A DNA stretch of 64,000 nt from Myxococcales bacterium. GTDB lineage: Bacteria > Myxococcota_A > Polyangia > Nannocystales > Nannocystaceae. The first letter of the stretch is position 1. Each line of letters starts with the position of its first letter. The notes under the pieces were generated by a model. The model made no database searches. It saw only the letters and a list, made by a program, of their open reading frames with translations, and was not told the origin of the DNA. Positions 51,078 through 60,000 of the stretch are shown piece by piece. The stretch is from positions 186,001 to 250,000 of the forward strand of contig JACKDW010000009.1 in assembly GCA_020633295.1 (NCBI GenBank), in the 5' to 3' direction. The translations under genes and the position numbers were made by a program.

Positions 51078-51604
51078 ACACCCGAACGAGAACCCGCCGG
51101 CTGCTTGCATCTACACTGGGGCTGGCGCTCCTGCCGGCCTTCGGCCTGAGCGCGGCCCTGGTGACGCCCGCGGTGGCGTCCGCGGCCGAGGCCGAGACCG
51201 CCAAGTGCCAGGTCCATTCTGTCCTGGCGCTCAAGACAGGTGACGGGAGCATCCCCGACGACCTGAAGTTCCTCGCCGACCAGCTCTCCGCCGATCAGTT
51301 CGCGGCCTACAAGAGCTTCCGGCTGCTCGAGACCAAGCAGTTCAAGCTCGAGCTGAACAAGCCCGCGGTCGCCGCGATGAAGTCCGGTCACAAGCTCACG
51401 CTCGAGTTCCTCGGCAGCGAGCCCGAGACCAAGAAGCTGCGCCTGCGCGCCAACCTGACCTCGCGCACCGGCGAGGGCTCGCTCGTCGACACGCGCCTGC
51501 AGTTCCCCAGCGGCGGGCTGCTCTGGGTCGGCGGCGTGCGCCACGACGACGGCAAGCTGTTCTTCGCCATTCACTGCGTGCAGGGCGAGGCGACCAAGCC
51601 CTGA
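51074..51604 (+). CDS. secreted protein cotranscribed with sigma/anti-sigma pair
   Basis: 176 residues. It overlaps the anti-sigma gene by 4 bp (ATGA). A signal peptide ends at about residue 38 (VASAAEA). The mature part is a small beta-rich domain: VHSVLALKTGDGSIPDDLKFLADQL, FRLLETKQFKLELNKPA, LTLEFLGSEPETKKLRL, FPSGGLLWVGGVRHDDGK. A signal-sensing or stress-output role is plausible because it is coupled to the sigma/anti-sigma genes; the family is not recognised. Confidence 0.85.
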   Translation: MNTRTRTRRLLASTLGLALLPAFGLSAALVTPAVASAAEAETAKCQVHSVLALKTGDGSIPDDLKFLADQLSADQFAAYKSFRLLETKQFKLELNKPAVAAMKSGHKLTLEFLGSEPETKKLRLRANLTSRTGEGSLVDTRLQFPSGGLLWVGGVRHDDGKLFFAIHCVQGEATKP

Positions 51605-51663
51605 CGCGCGCGGCCCGGGCTTGATGGCATGAGGTACGCCCTCGCCCGCGCTGCGGGCGGGGG

Positions 51664-51925
51664 CGTGCTCGTTCGTCGTCACGGCGCGCGCGTGGGTCGT
51701 CGCGGTCCTCAGGCGCGCGTCGCGGGCGTGCTCGTTCGTCGTCGTCGGCGCGCGCTCGTCGCGGGGCGTGCTCGTTCGTCGTCCTCTGGCTCGCGCGCGT
51801 CGCGTGCTCGCGCGCGCTCGCGCGCGCTGTCGCGGGGCTCGTTCGTCGTCCTCGGCTCGCGCGCGCCGTCGCGGGGCGTGCTCGTTCGTCATCCTCGGCT
51901 CGCGCGCGCCGTCGTGGCGGATCCT
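51664..51925 (+). repeat. diverged repeat array with core CGTGCTCGTTCGTCGTC
   Basis: The core occurs near 51664, 51728, 51767 and 51876, with shorter versions near 51839. Longer units of about 37-65 bp end in ccTCGGCTCGCGCGCGCCGTC; the last two are nearly identical. Spacing is irregular and there are no unique spacers of constant length, so it is not a CRISPR array. Confidence 0.8.
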
Positions 51926-51932
51926 ATTAAAG

Positions 51933-51948
51933 ATGACCAAAGGGTCAT
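51933..51948. promoter_or_regulatory. inverted repeat ATGACC-N4-GGTCAT
   Basis: Six-base arms with spacer aaag, next to the AT-rich attaaag, upstream of the transglycosylase gene. It looks like a small dimeric-regulator operator, but no regulator is known. Confidence 0.4.
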
Positions 51949-52192
51949 GCGGGCTCGCGCGCGCGGATGTCCGTCGTCGCGCGCGCGGGCGATGTCGCGC
52001 CGGGATCGCGCGCGGGGCGAAGTCGAGCGCGCGTGCGTCGTCTCCACACGGGAAGCCTGCGGCGCGCTCGGGCGTGTTTGGAGGCGGCGGGTGAAGGCGA
52101 TATGCTGCGTCCTGTCGCGTCGGCCCACGAGATCGCGCGCTCCGCTTCGGACGCGCGTGGCCGTATCCGCGAGGAGCGTCGACAAGAACGTC

Positions 52193-54664
52193 GTGTCTGC
52201 GAGCAACAAGCGAAGAATCTGGCCGTGGCTGATCGGCGCTGGCGGGCTCCTGCTCGCGGCGGGCGGCGTCGCCGTGGCGACCTACCCGAGCTGGGCCGGG
52301 GGCTACCTCGAGGGTGAGCTGGTGCGCCGGCTCCAGGGCCGGACCGGCGGCGAGGTCAAGCTCGGCGCGCTCGAGCTCGGCTACGGCCACGCGACCCTGC
52401 GCGACCTCGACATCGTCGATGACGCCGGCGCCCACGTGAACGTCGAGCAGATCGACGTCGAGCTCAACGGCGGCGCGCTGTGGTTCGGGCGCGTCGAGGT
52501 CACCGGCGTCGCCGCGCGCGGCGGGACGATCGCGTGCGCGCTCGACGACTGCGAGGCGCTCGCCGGGCGCGTGCTCAAGCGCGAGCGCGACGACGGTGAC
52601 AAGGGCGGCGGCGGGCGCCTGCGCGTCAAGGCGAAGACCGTCACGCTCCAGGACGTCGCGCTCGACGTCACCGCCGGCGCCCACGCGGTCAAGGGCTCGC
52701 TCGACGCCGCGCTCACGCTCGAGACGCGGCGCCTCGAGCTCACGCTCAAGGACGCCGACGCGACCCTCGAGGACGGCAAGCACCACGTCCAGGGCGAGTT
52801 CTCGGCCGGCCTCGAGCTCGACGGCGAGGCCGTCGACATCACGCTGCGCCACGTCTCCGCGGAGCTGGCTCGAGGGGCACGTCCGCTGCGCGCGAGCAAG
52901 CTGGCGACGCGCGTCGTGCTGAGCGCGCGCGACGACGGCGCGCGCGCGCCCGTGTTCCCGCTGACCCTCGAGATCGAGGGCGCCGGCACGCGCGTGACGC
53001 CGAAGATCTCGGTCGCGGGGGTGCGCGGCGCCGTGACGATCGAGGACGAGCGCCTGCGCGAGCTGACCGTCGAGCTCGCCGGCGGGTTCTCCGACAGCGA
53101 GAACGACAGCGGCGAGGTCCCGAAGCTGTGGTCGCTCAAGGGCCCAGTGCGTCGAGACCTGACGAGCGGGAGCCTGAGCCTGGAGATGAGCGCCTTCGAG
53201 CTCGGGAAGATCCCGCAGGTGCTCACGCGATTGCCGGTCAAGGACTCCGAGAAGGCGACCGTCGGCGGCAAGCTCGACGTCACCTTCGCCGACGGCAAGG
53301 CCGAGCTCGCCGGCGACCTCGAGGTCGCCGGGATCAACGTCGCCCACCGGCTGCTCGCGCGCCGCGTCGTGCCCGACCTCGGCTTCTCGCTCGCGTTCAA
53401 GGCCGAGGTCGATCCTGGCGCCAGCGCCGTCGAGATCCAGGAGGCGACGATCGAGCGCGGCGGCGTGCAGCTGCAGGTCCGCGGCACGCTCGTCCACCCG
53501 CCCGAGCGCGCGGGCCGGCGCTACAAGCTGCACTTCGAGGTCCCGAAGGTCGCCTGCCAGGACGTGCTCAACGCCTTGCCCTACGAGCTCGTGCCGGGGC
53601 TCGACGGCTTCAAGCTCGGCGGTCAGTTCTCCGCGGCGGTCGACGCCGACGTCGACTACGCCGACCTCGAGGCGCTCAAGCTCGACGGCAGCGTCGGCCT
53701 CAGCGGCTGCAAGGTGCTCTCGACCCCGCCGCTGATGGCCGTCAGCCGCCTCTCGGGCCCCTTCGTGCACCGCACCGTGATGCGCACCGGCGCGATCAAG
53801 ACCGTCGAGCTGCGCCCCGGCTCGGGCACGTTCACGCCGCTCGCCGAGATCAACTACCTCGACAACGCGGTGCGCACGACCGAGGACGGCGGCTTCTGGC
53901 GTCACAAGGGCTTCCTCCCGTCGCAGTTCGAGAAGGCGCTGCGGCGAAACCTCGACGCCGGCGAGATCCGCCTGGGGGCCTCGACCATCACCATGCAGAT
54001 GGTCAAGAACACCTTCCTCAGCCACGAGCGCACGCTCTCGCGCAAGCTCCAGGAGATGTTCCTGACCTGGTACGTGGAGCAGGCGCTGCCCAAGGCGCGG
54101 ATCCTCGAGATCTACTTCAACATCATCGAGTTCGGCCCCGGGGTCTACGGCGTCACCCGGGCCGCGCGGCACTACTTCGGCAAGTCCCCGAGCGAGCTCA
54201 ACCCGAAGGAGGCCATGTACCTCGCGCTCATGCTGCCGAGCCCGGTGCGTCGCCATGACTCCTGGTGCGAGGGCGGCCTGACGCCGCGCATGCAGACCAA
54301 GCTCGACCGCTACTTCGAGATCATGGCCAAGCGCGGGCGCATCGACGACGCGCTGTACCAGGAGTTCAAGGACGTGCCGATCGTGCTCGACACCAGCGAG
54401 CTGACCGTCTCGACCGACGAGTGCAAGGCCGAGATCCGCCGGATCATGGCGGGCACGCAGACGCAGCGCGCGGCCACCGGGCTGCTGGCGAGCGCGGCGG
54501 ACTTCGAGTTGCCGGAGCTGTTCGAGGGGCCATCGGGGGACGACGCGCCCGACGACGACGACGACCGCGAGGACGGCGGCGACGCGGGCGACGATCCGGC
54601 CGACGGCGCCAGCGAGGACAAGCCGGCCATGGACGTCGACGACATGCTGTTCGATCGCGGCTAG
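52193..54664 (+). CDS. AsmA-like protein fused to a GT51 peptidoglycan transglycosylase
   Basis: 823 residues from the GTG at 52193, chosen because the membrane helix (about 10-30, WPWLIGAGGLLLAAGGVAV) follows a short basic start. Residues 40-510 are beta-strand-rich, repeated units of the AsmA/TamB-like kind (VKLGALELGYGHATLRDLDI, LDAALTLETRRLELTLKDAD, GGKLDVTFADGKAELAGDLE). Residues about 545-720 are a GT51 domain: catalytic Glu564 in TTEDGGFWRHKG, the segment LGASTITMQMVKNTFLSHER, the conserved ARILEIYFNIIEFGPGVYGV and YFGKSPSELNPKEAMYLALMLPSP. The C-terminal tail is acidic. It has no penicillin-binding domain, so it polymerises glycan strands but cannot cross-link. The AsmA-like part is a large addition to normal monofunctional transglycosylases. 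Confidence 0.88.
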   Translation: MSASNKRRIWPWLIGAGGLLLAAGGVAVATYPSWAGGYLEGELVRRLQGRTGGEVKLGALELGYGHATLRDLDIVDDAGAHVNVEQIDVELNGGALWFGRVEVTGVAARGGTIACALDDCEALAGRVLKRERDDGDKGGGGRLRVKAKTVTLQDVALDVTAGAHAVKGSLDAALTLETRRLELTLKDADATLEDGKHHVQGEFSAGLELDGEAVDITLRHVSAELARGARPLRASKLATRVVLSARDDGARAPVFPLTLEIEGAGTRVTPKISVAGVRGAVTIEDERLRELTVELAGGFSDSENDSGEVPKLWSLKGPVRRDLTSGSLSLEMSAFELGKIPQVLTRLPVKDSEKATVGGKLDVTFADGKAELAGDLEVAGINVAHRLLARRVVPDLGFSLAFKAEVDPGASAVEIQEATIERGGVQLQVRGTLVHPPERAGRRYKLHFEVPKVACQDVLNALPYELVPGLDGFKLGGQFSAAVDADVDYADLEALKLDGSVGLSGCKVLSTPPLMAVSRLSGPFVHRTVMRTGAIKTVELRPGSGTFTPLAEINYLDNAVRTTEDGGFWRHKGFLPSQFEKALRRNLDAGEIRLGASTITMQMVKNTFLSHERTLSRKLQEMFLTWYVEQALPKARILEIYFNIIEFGPGVYGVTRAARHYFGKSPSELNPKEAMYLALMLPSPVRRHDSWCEGGLTPRMQTKLDRYFEIMAKRGRIDDALYQEFKDVPIVLDTSELTVSTDECKAEIRRIMAGTQTQRAATGLLASAADFELPELFEGPSGDDAPDDDDDREDGGDAGDDPADGASEDKPAMDVDDMLFDRG

Positions 54665-54762
54665 GCGCGGGTCGGGACGAGGGCGAGCGGCGCCGGCGTG
54701 CGTCCCGGGACGTCGCCCCTCGCGCATTCGCGGTTCCTTTGCTCGCCTCGGCGAACCAGCGC

Positions 54763-56259
54763 ATGATGGGGAGCGTGACGTCCCGCTCCGCGATCCGCGT
54801 CGCGCTCGGCGGGCTGCTCGCGCTCGCCCCGTGCACGGCCAGCGCCCAGGAGGTCCTCGTGCAGGGCGACCAGCGCGTGCAGGATCCGGGCGAGCGCGGC
54901 GATCGAAAATTCCACGGCGAGGCGCGGCTCGGCGCGCGGCCCGGGTTCATCGCCGAGGATCCGATGTTCAGCATCGAGCCGTCGGTGAACTTCGATCTGC
55001 GCGAGATCGTGCCGCTGGAGTTCCGCCTCGGCGCCGACATTCGCCTGCGCATGGTCGACCGCGCGCCGGAGCAGGGGCAGGTGATCCGCGGGACCGACTG
55101 GGACGAGCCCGGCGACTTCATCACGATCTTGCAGGCGCTGCGCTACGAGGACGCGTTCGTGTTCGCGCGCCACGGACAATTCAGCGTCGACCTGCGGGCC
55201 GGCGAGCTCGGGCGCGTGGAGCTCGGGCACGGCAGCCTGGTGCAGGGCTACGCCAACAGCCTCGACGTCGACAGGCGGCGCACGGGGATCGACTTCGCGC
55301 TGCGCCTCGACGGCCTGCTGCTCGAGCAGCCCGCGGGCGTCGAGCTGGGCTTGTTCGTCGCCGACTTGACGGGGCAGCAGCCGCTCGGCGCGCGGCTCGG
55401 CGGCCACTGGGCCGGCGCGGGTCTCGGGCTGACCGTCGTCGGCGATCCGCTCGCGCCTCGCCTCGCGCGCCCCGCCGACCCGCCCGACGCGTTCGTCGTC
55501 GACGCGCAGAACTACCTCCAGCGCATGGGCGATCGCGGCGTCGCGGCCGTCGGGCTCGATCTCAGCTACCGCTTCACCGATCGCTGGCGCTACTGGATCA
55601 GCCCGTACCTCGATCTCAACGCGCTGCCGGGCCTCGGGCGGGGGCTGCACGCCGGCCTCGATCTCGAGTTCGCGCTCGGTCGCCGCCGGCGCGTGCACCT
55701 CGGCTTCGTCGGCGAGTTCACCTACGGATCCGACGACTACGACCCCGCCTACTTCGACGTGTTCTACACGATGCAGCGGACCCAGGCGCAGTTCGTCGCC
55801 TACCCGGACGACCTGCCCGCGAGCTTCGGCACGCTCGCGACGCCCAAGTACAGCTTCGTCGATCGTCGCGACCTGGGCGGGGCGGGGGGCTACGGCGCGA
55901 TCCGCTTCGCCCACGACAGCGGCGGCTTCGCCGAGACCGGCTACCGCTACCGGCCCGGGCCGCTCGGCGACACGTGGGAGACGCGCGTCGGCGTGGATGT
56001 CCCGGAGGTCCAGCTCGCGCTGCTGCACGCGCATCGCGGCGACCTCGGCTTCAACATCATCGAGCCGGCCGGGAGCCTCGCGGCTTTCGAACTCAACGTC
56101 CCCGTGCTGCGCTACCTCGACGTCTCGGCGACCGCGGGGTGGCTCTACGCGACGCGTCGGCCGATCGGCGGCGACGCCACCGCCGGTCGCGTGTCGAGCG
56201 GGTTTGTCGGCGGCGCGGGCCTCGTGTTACTCGGGATCGCCGGCCGCTTCCCCTGGTGA
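54763..56259 (+). CDS. outer-membrane beta-barrel protein
   Basis: About 498 residues. Starts: ATG ATG at 54763/54766, or GTG at 54775 with GGGGAG just upstream. A signal peptide ends at ...CTASAQEV. The mature protein is almost entirely strands of alternating polarity with aromatic girdles (FHGEARLGARPGFIAEDP, LGLFVADLTGQQPLGARL, LDLSYRFTDRWRYWISPYLDLN) and ends in GIAGRFPW, a typical C-terminal strand. It is probably a porin-like or general barrel of 16-18 strands. Position between two transglycosylase genes suggests an envelope operon, but the 98-bp gap upstream may contain its own promoter. Confidence 0.85.
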   Translation: MMGSVTSRSAIRVALGGLLALAPCTASAQEVLVQGDQRVQDPGERGDRKFHGEARLGARPGFIAEDPMFSIEPSVNFDLREIVPLEFRLGADIRLRMVDRAPEQGQVIRGTDWDEPGDFITILQALRYEDAFVFARHGQFSVDLRAGELGRVELGHGSLVQGYANSLDVDRRRTGIDFALRLDGLLLEQPAGVELGLFVADLTGQQPLGARLGGHWAGAGLGLTVVGDPLAPRLARPADPPDAFVVDAQNYLQRMGDRGVAAVGLDLSYRFTDRWRYWISPYLDLNALPGLGRGLHAGLDLEFALGRRRRVHLGFVGEFTYGSDDYDPAYFDVFYTMQRTQAQFVAYPDDLPASFGTLATPKYSFVDRRDLGGAGGYGAIRFAHDSGGFAETGYRYRPGPLGDTWETRVGVDVPEVQLALLHAHRGDLGFNIIEPAGSLAAFELNVPVLRYLDVSATAGWLYATRRPIGGDATAGRVSSGFVGGAGLVLLGIAGRFPW

Positions 56260-56286
56260 CGCGGACGCAGCCGGCGCGCCGCGACG

Positions 56287-57051
56287 ATGGTCGCGCGCGC
56301 GCGCATGACCATGGAACGCCACCAGCTCACGAGACTGATCGACGGGATCGGCCCGCGCCGCGCGCTGGAGCGACTTCGCCCGTACGTCACCGAGTCGCGC
56401 CAGCAGCGGATCGAGCAGGTCCTGCAGCACCGCGTGCGCACGCTGCATGTCGCGGTCGAGCGGCCCCACGATCCGCACAACGCGGCCGCGATCGTGCGCA
56501 CGGCGGAAGCGCTCGGCTGCGGCCCCGTACACGCGATTTCGGACATCTCCGGGATCCTGCGCGCGCGGAAGACGACGAAGGGCGCGATGTACTGGGTCGA
56601 GACCCATCACTACCGTGATCTCGGCGATTTCCTGGCCATAATCAGGTCGTCAGGAATGCGACTGGCCGGGGCGTGCGTTCATGGGAGAGACACGATCGAC
56701 CTCGCGGAGCTCCCGATCGACAGGCCGCTCTGCGTCATGTTTGGCAACGAATCCACCGGGCTCAGCGACGAGGCGCTCGCCGCCTGTGACCACCGCTTCA
56801 CGATCCCGATGGTCGGCATGTCCGAGAGCCTCAACCTCTCCGTCTCCGCCGGGATCACGCTGCACGACCTCCTGCAGCGCAAGCGCGGGTGGCTCGCGAC
56901 GCGCGGCCGCTCGGGGGACGGGGACAACGCCTGGCTCGTGCGCACGCGCGTACGCTGGTACGCGCGCGCCCTCGATGATCGGCTGGTCAGGCACCTGCTC
57001 GCGCCGGAGGTCGACGTCGCGGCGCGGGCCCCAGCTGCGGGGGCCCCGTAG
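56287..57051 (+). CDS. trmH: tRNA (guanosine-2'-O-)methyltransferase, TrmH family
   Basis: 254 residues. The SPOUT methyltransferase fold has its three motifs: motif 1 DPHNAAAIVRTAEALG (Asn and Arg), motif 2 LCVMFGNESTGLSDEAL (Glu) and motif 3 IPMVGMSESLNLSVSAG (knot with Ser-Asn). Short N- and C-terminal extensions match TrmH rather than RlmB. It methylates G18 of tRNA. The chosen start gives a short basic lead (MVARARMTMER); the ATG at 56305 or 56311 could be used. It starts 27 bp after the beta-barrel gene, and 18 bp separate it from the PBP gene. Confidence 0.93.
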   Translation: MVARARMTMERHQLTRLIDGIGPRRALERLRPYVTESRQQRIEQVLQHRVRTLHVAVERPHDPHNAAAIVRTAEALGCGPVHAISDISGILRARKTTKGAMYWVETHHYRDLGDFLAIIRSSGMRLAGACVHGRDTIDLAELPIDRPLCVMFGNESTGLSDEALAACDHRFTIPMVGMSESLNLSVSAGITLHDLLQRKRGWLATRGRSGDGDNAWLVRTRVRWYARALDDRLVRHLLAPEVDVAARAPAAGAP

Positions 57052-57055
57052 GTCC

Positions 57056-57061
57056 AAGGAG
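57056..57061 (+). promoter_or_regulatory. ribosome binding site selecting the PBP start at 57070
   Basis: AAGGAG with eight bases to ATG 57070. It overlaps a GTG at 57061 that would otherwise be the longest start, so 57070 is preferred. Confidence 0.75.
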
Positions 57062-57069
57062 TGGCGCTG

Positions 57070-60000
57070 ATGCGATCCGACGACCCGGAATGGACGAAGT
57101 CGCTCGGCGATCGATCCGCTGAGCGTGAGCGTGAGCGTGAGCGTGAGCGTGAGCGTGAGGCGCGACGCGAGGACGACGATGACGACGCGGTGACCGGCGT
57201 GCACCCGGCCACGGACGACGCGATCACCGGCGTGCACCCGAAGACCGGGCTCGGCTCGGCGGCTGACCTCGAGGACATCGAGACCGGGGAGTTCCGGACC
57301 GAGGACGACGAGACCGACGAGTTTCACCTCAGCGCGGACGCGCGAGCCAAGCGCCAGCGGGTCGAGCGCTCCGCCGACGGCGCGGCGAGCCACGACGAGG
57401 ACCGCGGCCCCTCGATCGTCGCCGGCACGATCGTGCACGACGAAGCCGAGGGCAGCGAGCTCGGCGGCACCGGCTCGACGGGCACGACGCGCTCGGTCGG
57501 TCCGGAGGGCGTGATCCCGAAGCGCAAGGCGCCCTCCTACCGCGACCTCGGCGTCGCGCCGCGCACCGATCCGCCGCCCCGCGCGAGCGCGCGTCCAGGT
57601 CGCGGCCGCGCGATCCTGTTCCGCGTCCTTCGGCGCCTGCTGATCGCGTTGATCATCCTCGGCTTCCTCGGCGCGCTGTCCGGCGTCGCCGGCGTCATCG
57701 GCATCTTCTGGTACTACGGCCGCGGCGTCGAGGGCGTCGACGTCGCCGCGATCCGCAACTACAAGCCGAAGCAGGTCTCGAAGATCACCGCGCGCGACGG
57801 CACCGTGATCGGCGAGCTGTACAGCGAGCGGCGCACCCTCGTGCAGATCGAGGACATCCCGAAGCACGTCGAGCTCGCGTTCCTGGCGGCCGAGGACGCT
57901 GACTTCCGCCACCACGAGGGCATGGACTACATGGGCATGTCGCGGGCGCTGATCAGCAACCTGCGCACGCGCTCGATCCGTCAGGGCGCCTCGACGATCA
58001 CCCAGCAGGTCGTCAAGAATTTCCTGCTCAGCCCGGAGCGCACGCTCGAGCGCAAGGTCCAGGAGCTGATCCTCGCGCGGCGGCTCGAGAAGGCGCTGAC
58101 CAAGGACGAGATCCTCGAGCTGTACCTCAACGAGATCTACTTCGGGCACGGGCGCTACGGCGTCGAGGAGGCGAGCCAGTTCTACTTCGGCACGAGCGTG
58201 CGCAAGATCAGCCTGGGGCAGGCCGCGCTGCTCGCCGCGATGCCGAAGGCGCCGAGCAAGGCCTCGCCCTACAAGGACGCGCGCAAGGCCAAGGTCCGGC
58301 AGATCTACGTGCTCCAGCAGATGGTGCGGCACGGCTTCGCGACCGCCCGCGACGCCGACGAGGCCATCGACAGCCCGCTCGAGATCCTCGAGACGCCGCG
58401 CGAGGCGGTCACGGTCGAGGGCGCCCAGGAGTTCGTCGACGCGGCCCGCGAGAAGCTCGTCAGCGTCTACGGCGAGGACAAGCTCGACAGGCTGGGCGCG
58501 ATCGTCACGACCACCGTCGATCTCGATCTCCAGAACAAGGCGCGCGCGGCCGTCCGCGGCGGGCTGATCGCGCTCGACGAGCGCCAGGGCTACGGGCACA
58601 AGGTCAAGCCGCTGTCCGAGAAGCGCCTCAAGCAGGTGCGGGCCAAGGACAAGGGCCCGATCGCGGCGGGCAAGACCTACCCGGTGGTCATCGGCCCCCG
58701 CGATCCCGCGCTCAAACTCGCCGACGACGAGGTGTTCGGGACGATCGGCGAGCAGCGCCACAAGATCGTGTTCCGCGTGCCGGAGCGCTACGACGAGGCC
58801 GACAAGTCGATCGCCGAGCAATTCCCCGAGACCGGCGTGACGATGGTGCGGGTCATCGCGCTCGCTGGCGATCCCGAAAAGTCGGAGGAGAAGTCGGAGG
58901 AGAAGTCGGAGGAGAAGTCGGAGGAGAAGCCGGAGGAGTCGGAGAAGGAGTCCGACGACGAGGCCGAGAAGGACGAGGCGAGCGACAAGAGCCCGGCCCG
59001 CGCCGACGTCGCGCGCGGCGTCATCGACTCGGGCCCCGAGGCCGCGCTCGTCATCGCCGACGTCGAGAGCGGCGAGGTGCTCGCCATGATCGGCGGCTAC
59101 ACCCAGCGCCGCGGCGACTTCAACCGCGTGCTCGACGCGCGCCGGCAACCTGGCTCTTCGTTCAAGCCCTTCGTCTACGGCGCCGCGCTCGCCAGCGAGC
59201 GCTACACCGCCGCCTCGCTGATCTCCGACTCCCCCGAGATCTACGAGAAGTGGCGGCCGACGAACTACGAGGTCGACCAGTACCGCGGCGACATCCGCAT
59301 GCGCGTCGCCATCACGCACTCGGTCAACACCGTCGCCATCAAGCTGCTCGACGCCGTGGGCATCGAGGCCGTGCACGCCTTCGCGCGCGCCGCCGGGATC
59401 CGCTCCGAGCTGAGCCCCAACCTCTCGCTCGCGCTCGGCACCAGCGAGGTCGCGCCGTCCGAGCTGCTCGCGGGCTACCTGACGCTCGCGCGGCGGGGCA
59501 ACCACGTCGACCCGATCCTGATCCGGCGCATCGAGGCCCCCGGTCAACCGGAGTGGGAGCCCGTCCAGCGCGGCGAGCAGGCGCTGCGCGAGGACGTCGT
59601 GTTCATCCTGACGAGCCTCATGACCAGCGTGATCGAGGAGGGCACCGGGCGCGGCGCGCTCAAGCTCGGCCGCCCCGTCGCAGGCAAGACGGGGACCTCC
59701 GCCGAGCACCGCGACGCCTGGTTCGCCGGCTTCACGCCGCGTCACGTCGCCGTGGCCTGGGTCGGCTTCGACGTGCCCAAGAAGCTCGGCAAGGGCGAGA
59801 GCGGCGGACGGGCGGCGCTGCCGATCTGGCTCGACGTGATGCAGGCCGCCGAGAAGTCGCAGCCGCCCGCAGCGTTCGTCCCGCCCGCGTCGGTGCTCGT
59901 GCGCTCCATCGACAAGGCGACCGGGCTGCTCGCGCCGGATGCCATCCCGCAGCCCGACGGCACGCTGCTCGCGCCGCCGCCGGACTCGATCATGGAGGAG

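Larger units (their letters stand above)
51605..52192. other. 588-bp spacer, mostly diverged GC-rich repeats
   Basis: No gene supported. The reading frame is technically open through it into the next gene, but the product would be Arg/Ala/Ser-rich without coding bias. It holds a diverged repeat array (51660-51925), then an AT-richer stretch at 51920-51950 with an inverted repeat, and probably the promoter of the transglycosylase gene. Confidence 0.5.

Noticed and set aside
51664..51925. CRISPR array in the 52-kb spacer
   Set aside because: Repeat intervals vary widely, the between-repeat sequence is related rather than unique, and no cas genes are near.
51629..52192. N-terminal 188-codon extension of the transglycosylase gene
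   Set aside because: The extension is translated from the repeat array, is Arg/Ala/Ser-rich and would put a long basic segment before the membrane helix.
56650..59745. A 1031-codon minus-strand open frame opposite trmH and the PBP gene
   Set aside because: It crosses two well-defined plus-strand genes and has skewed composition.
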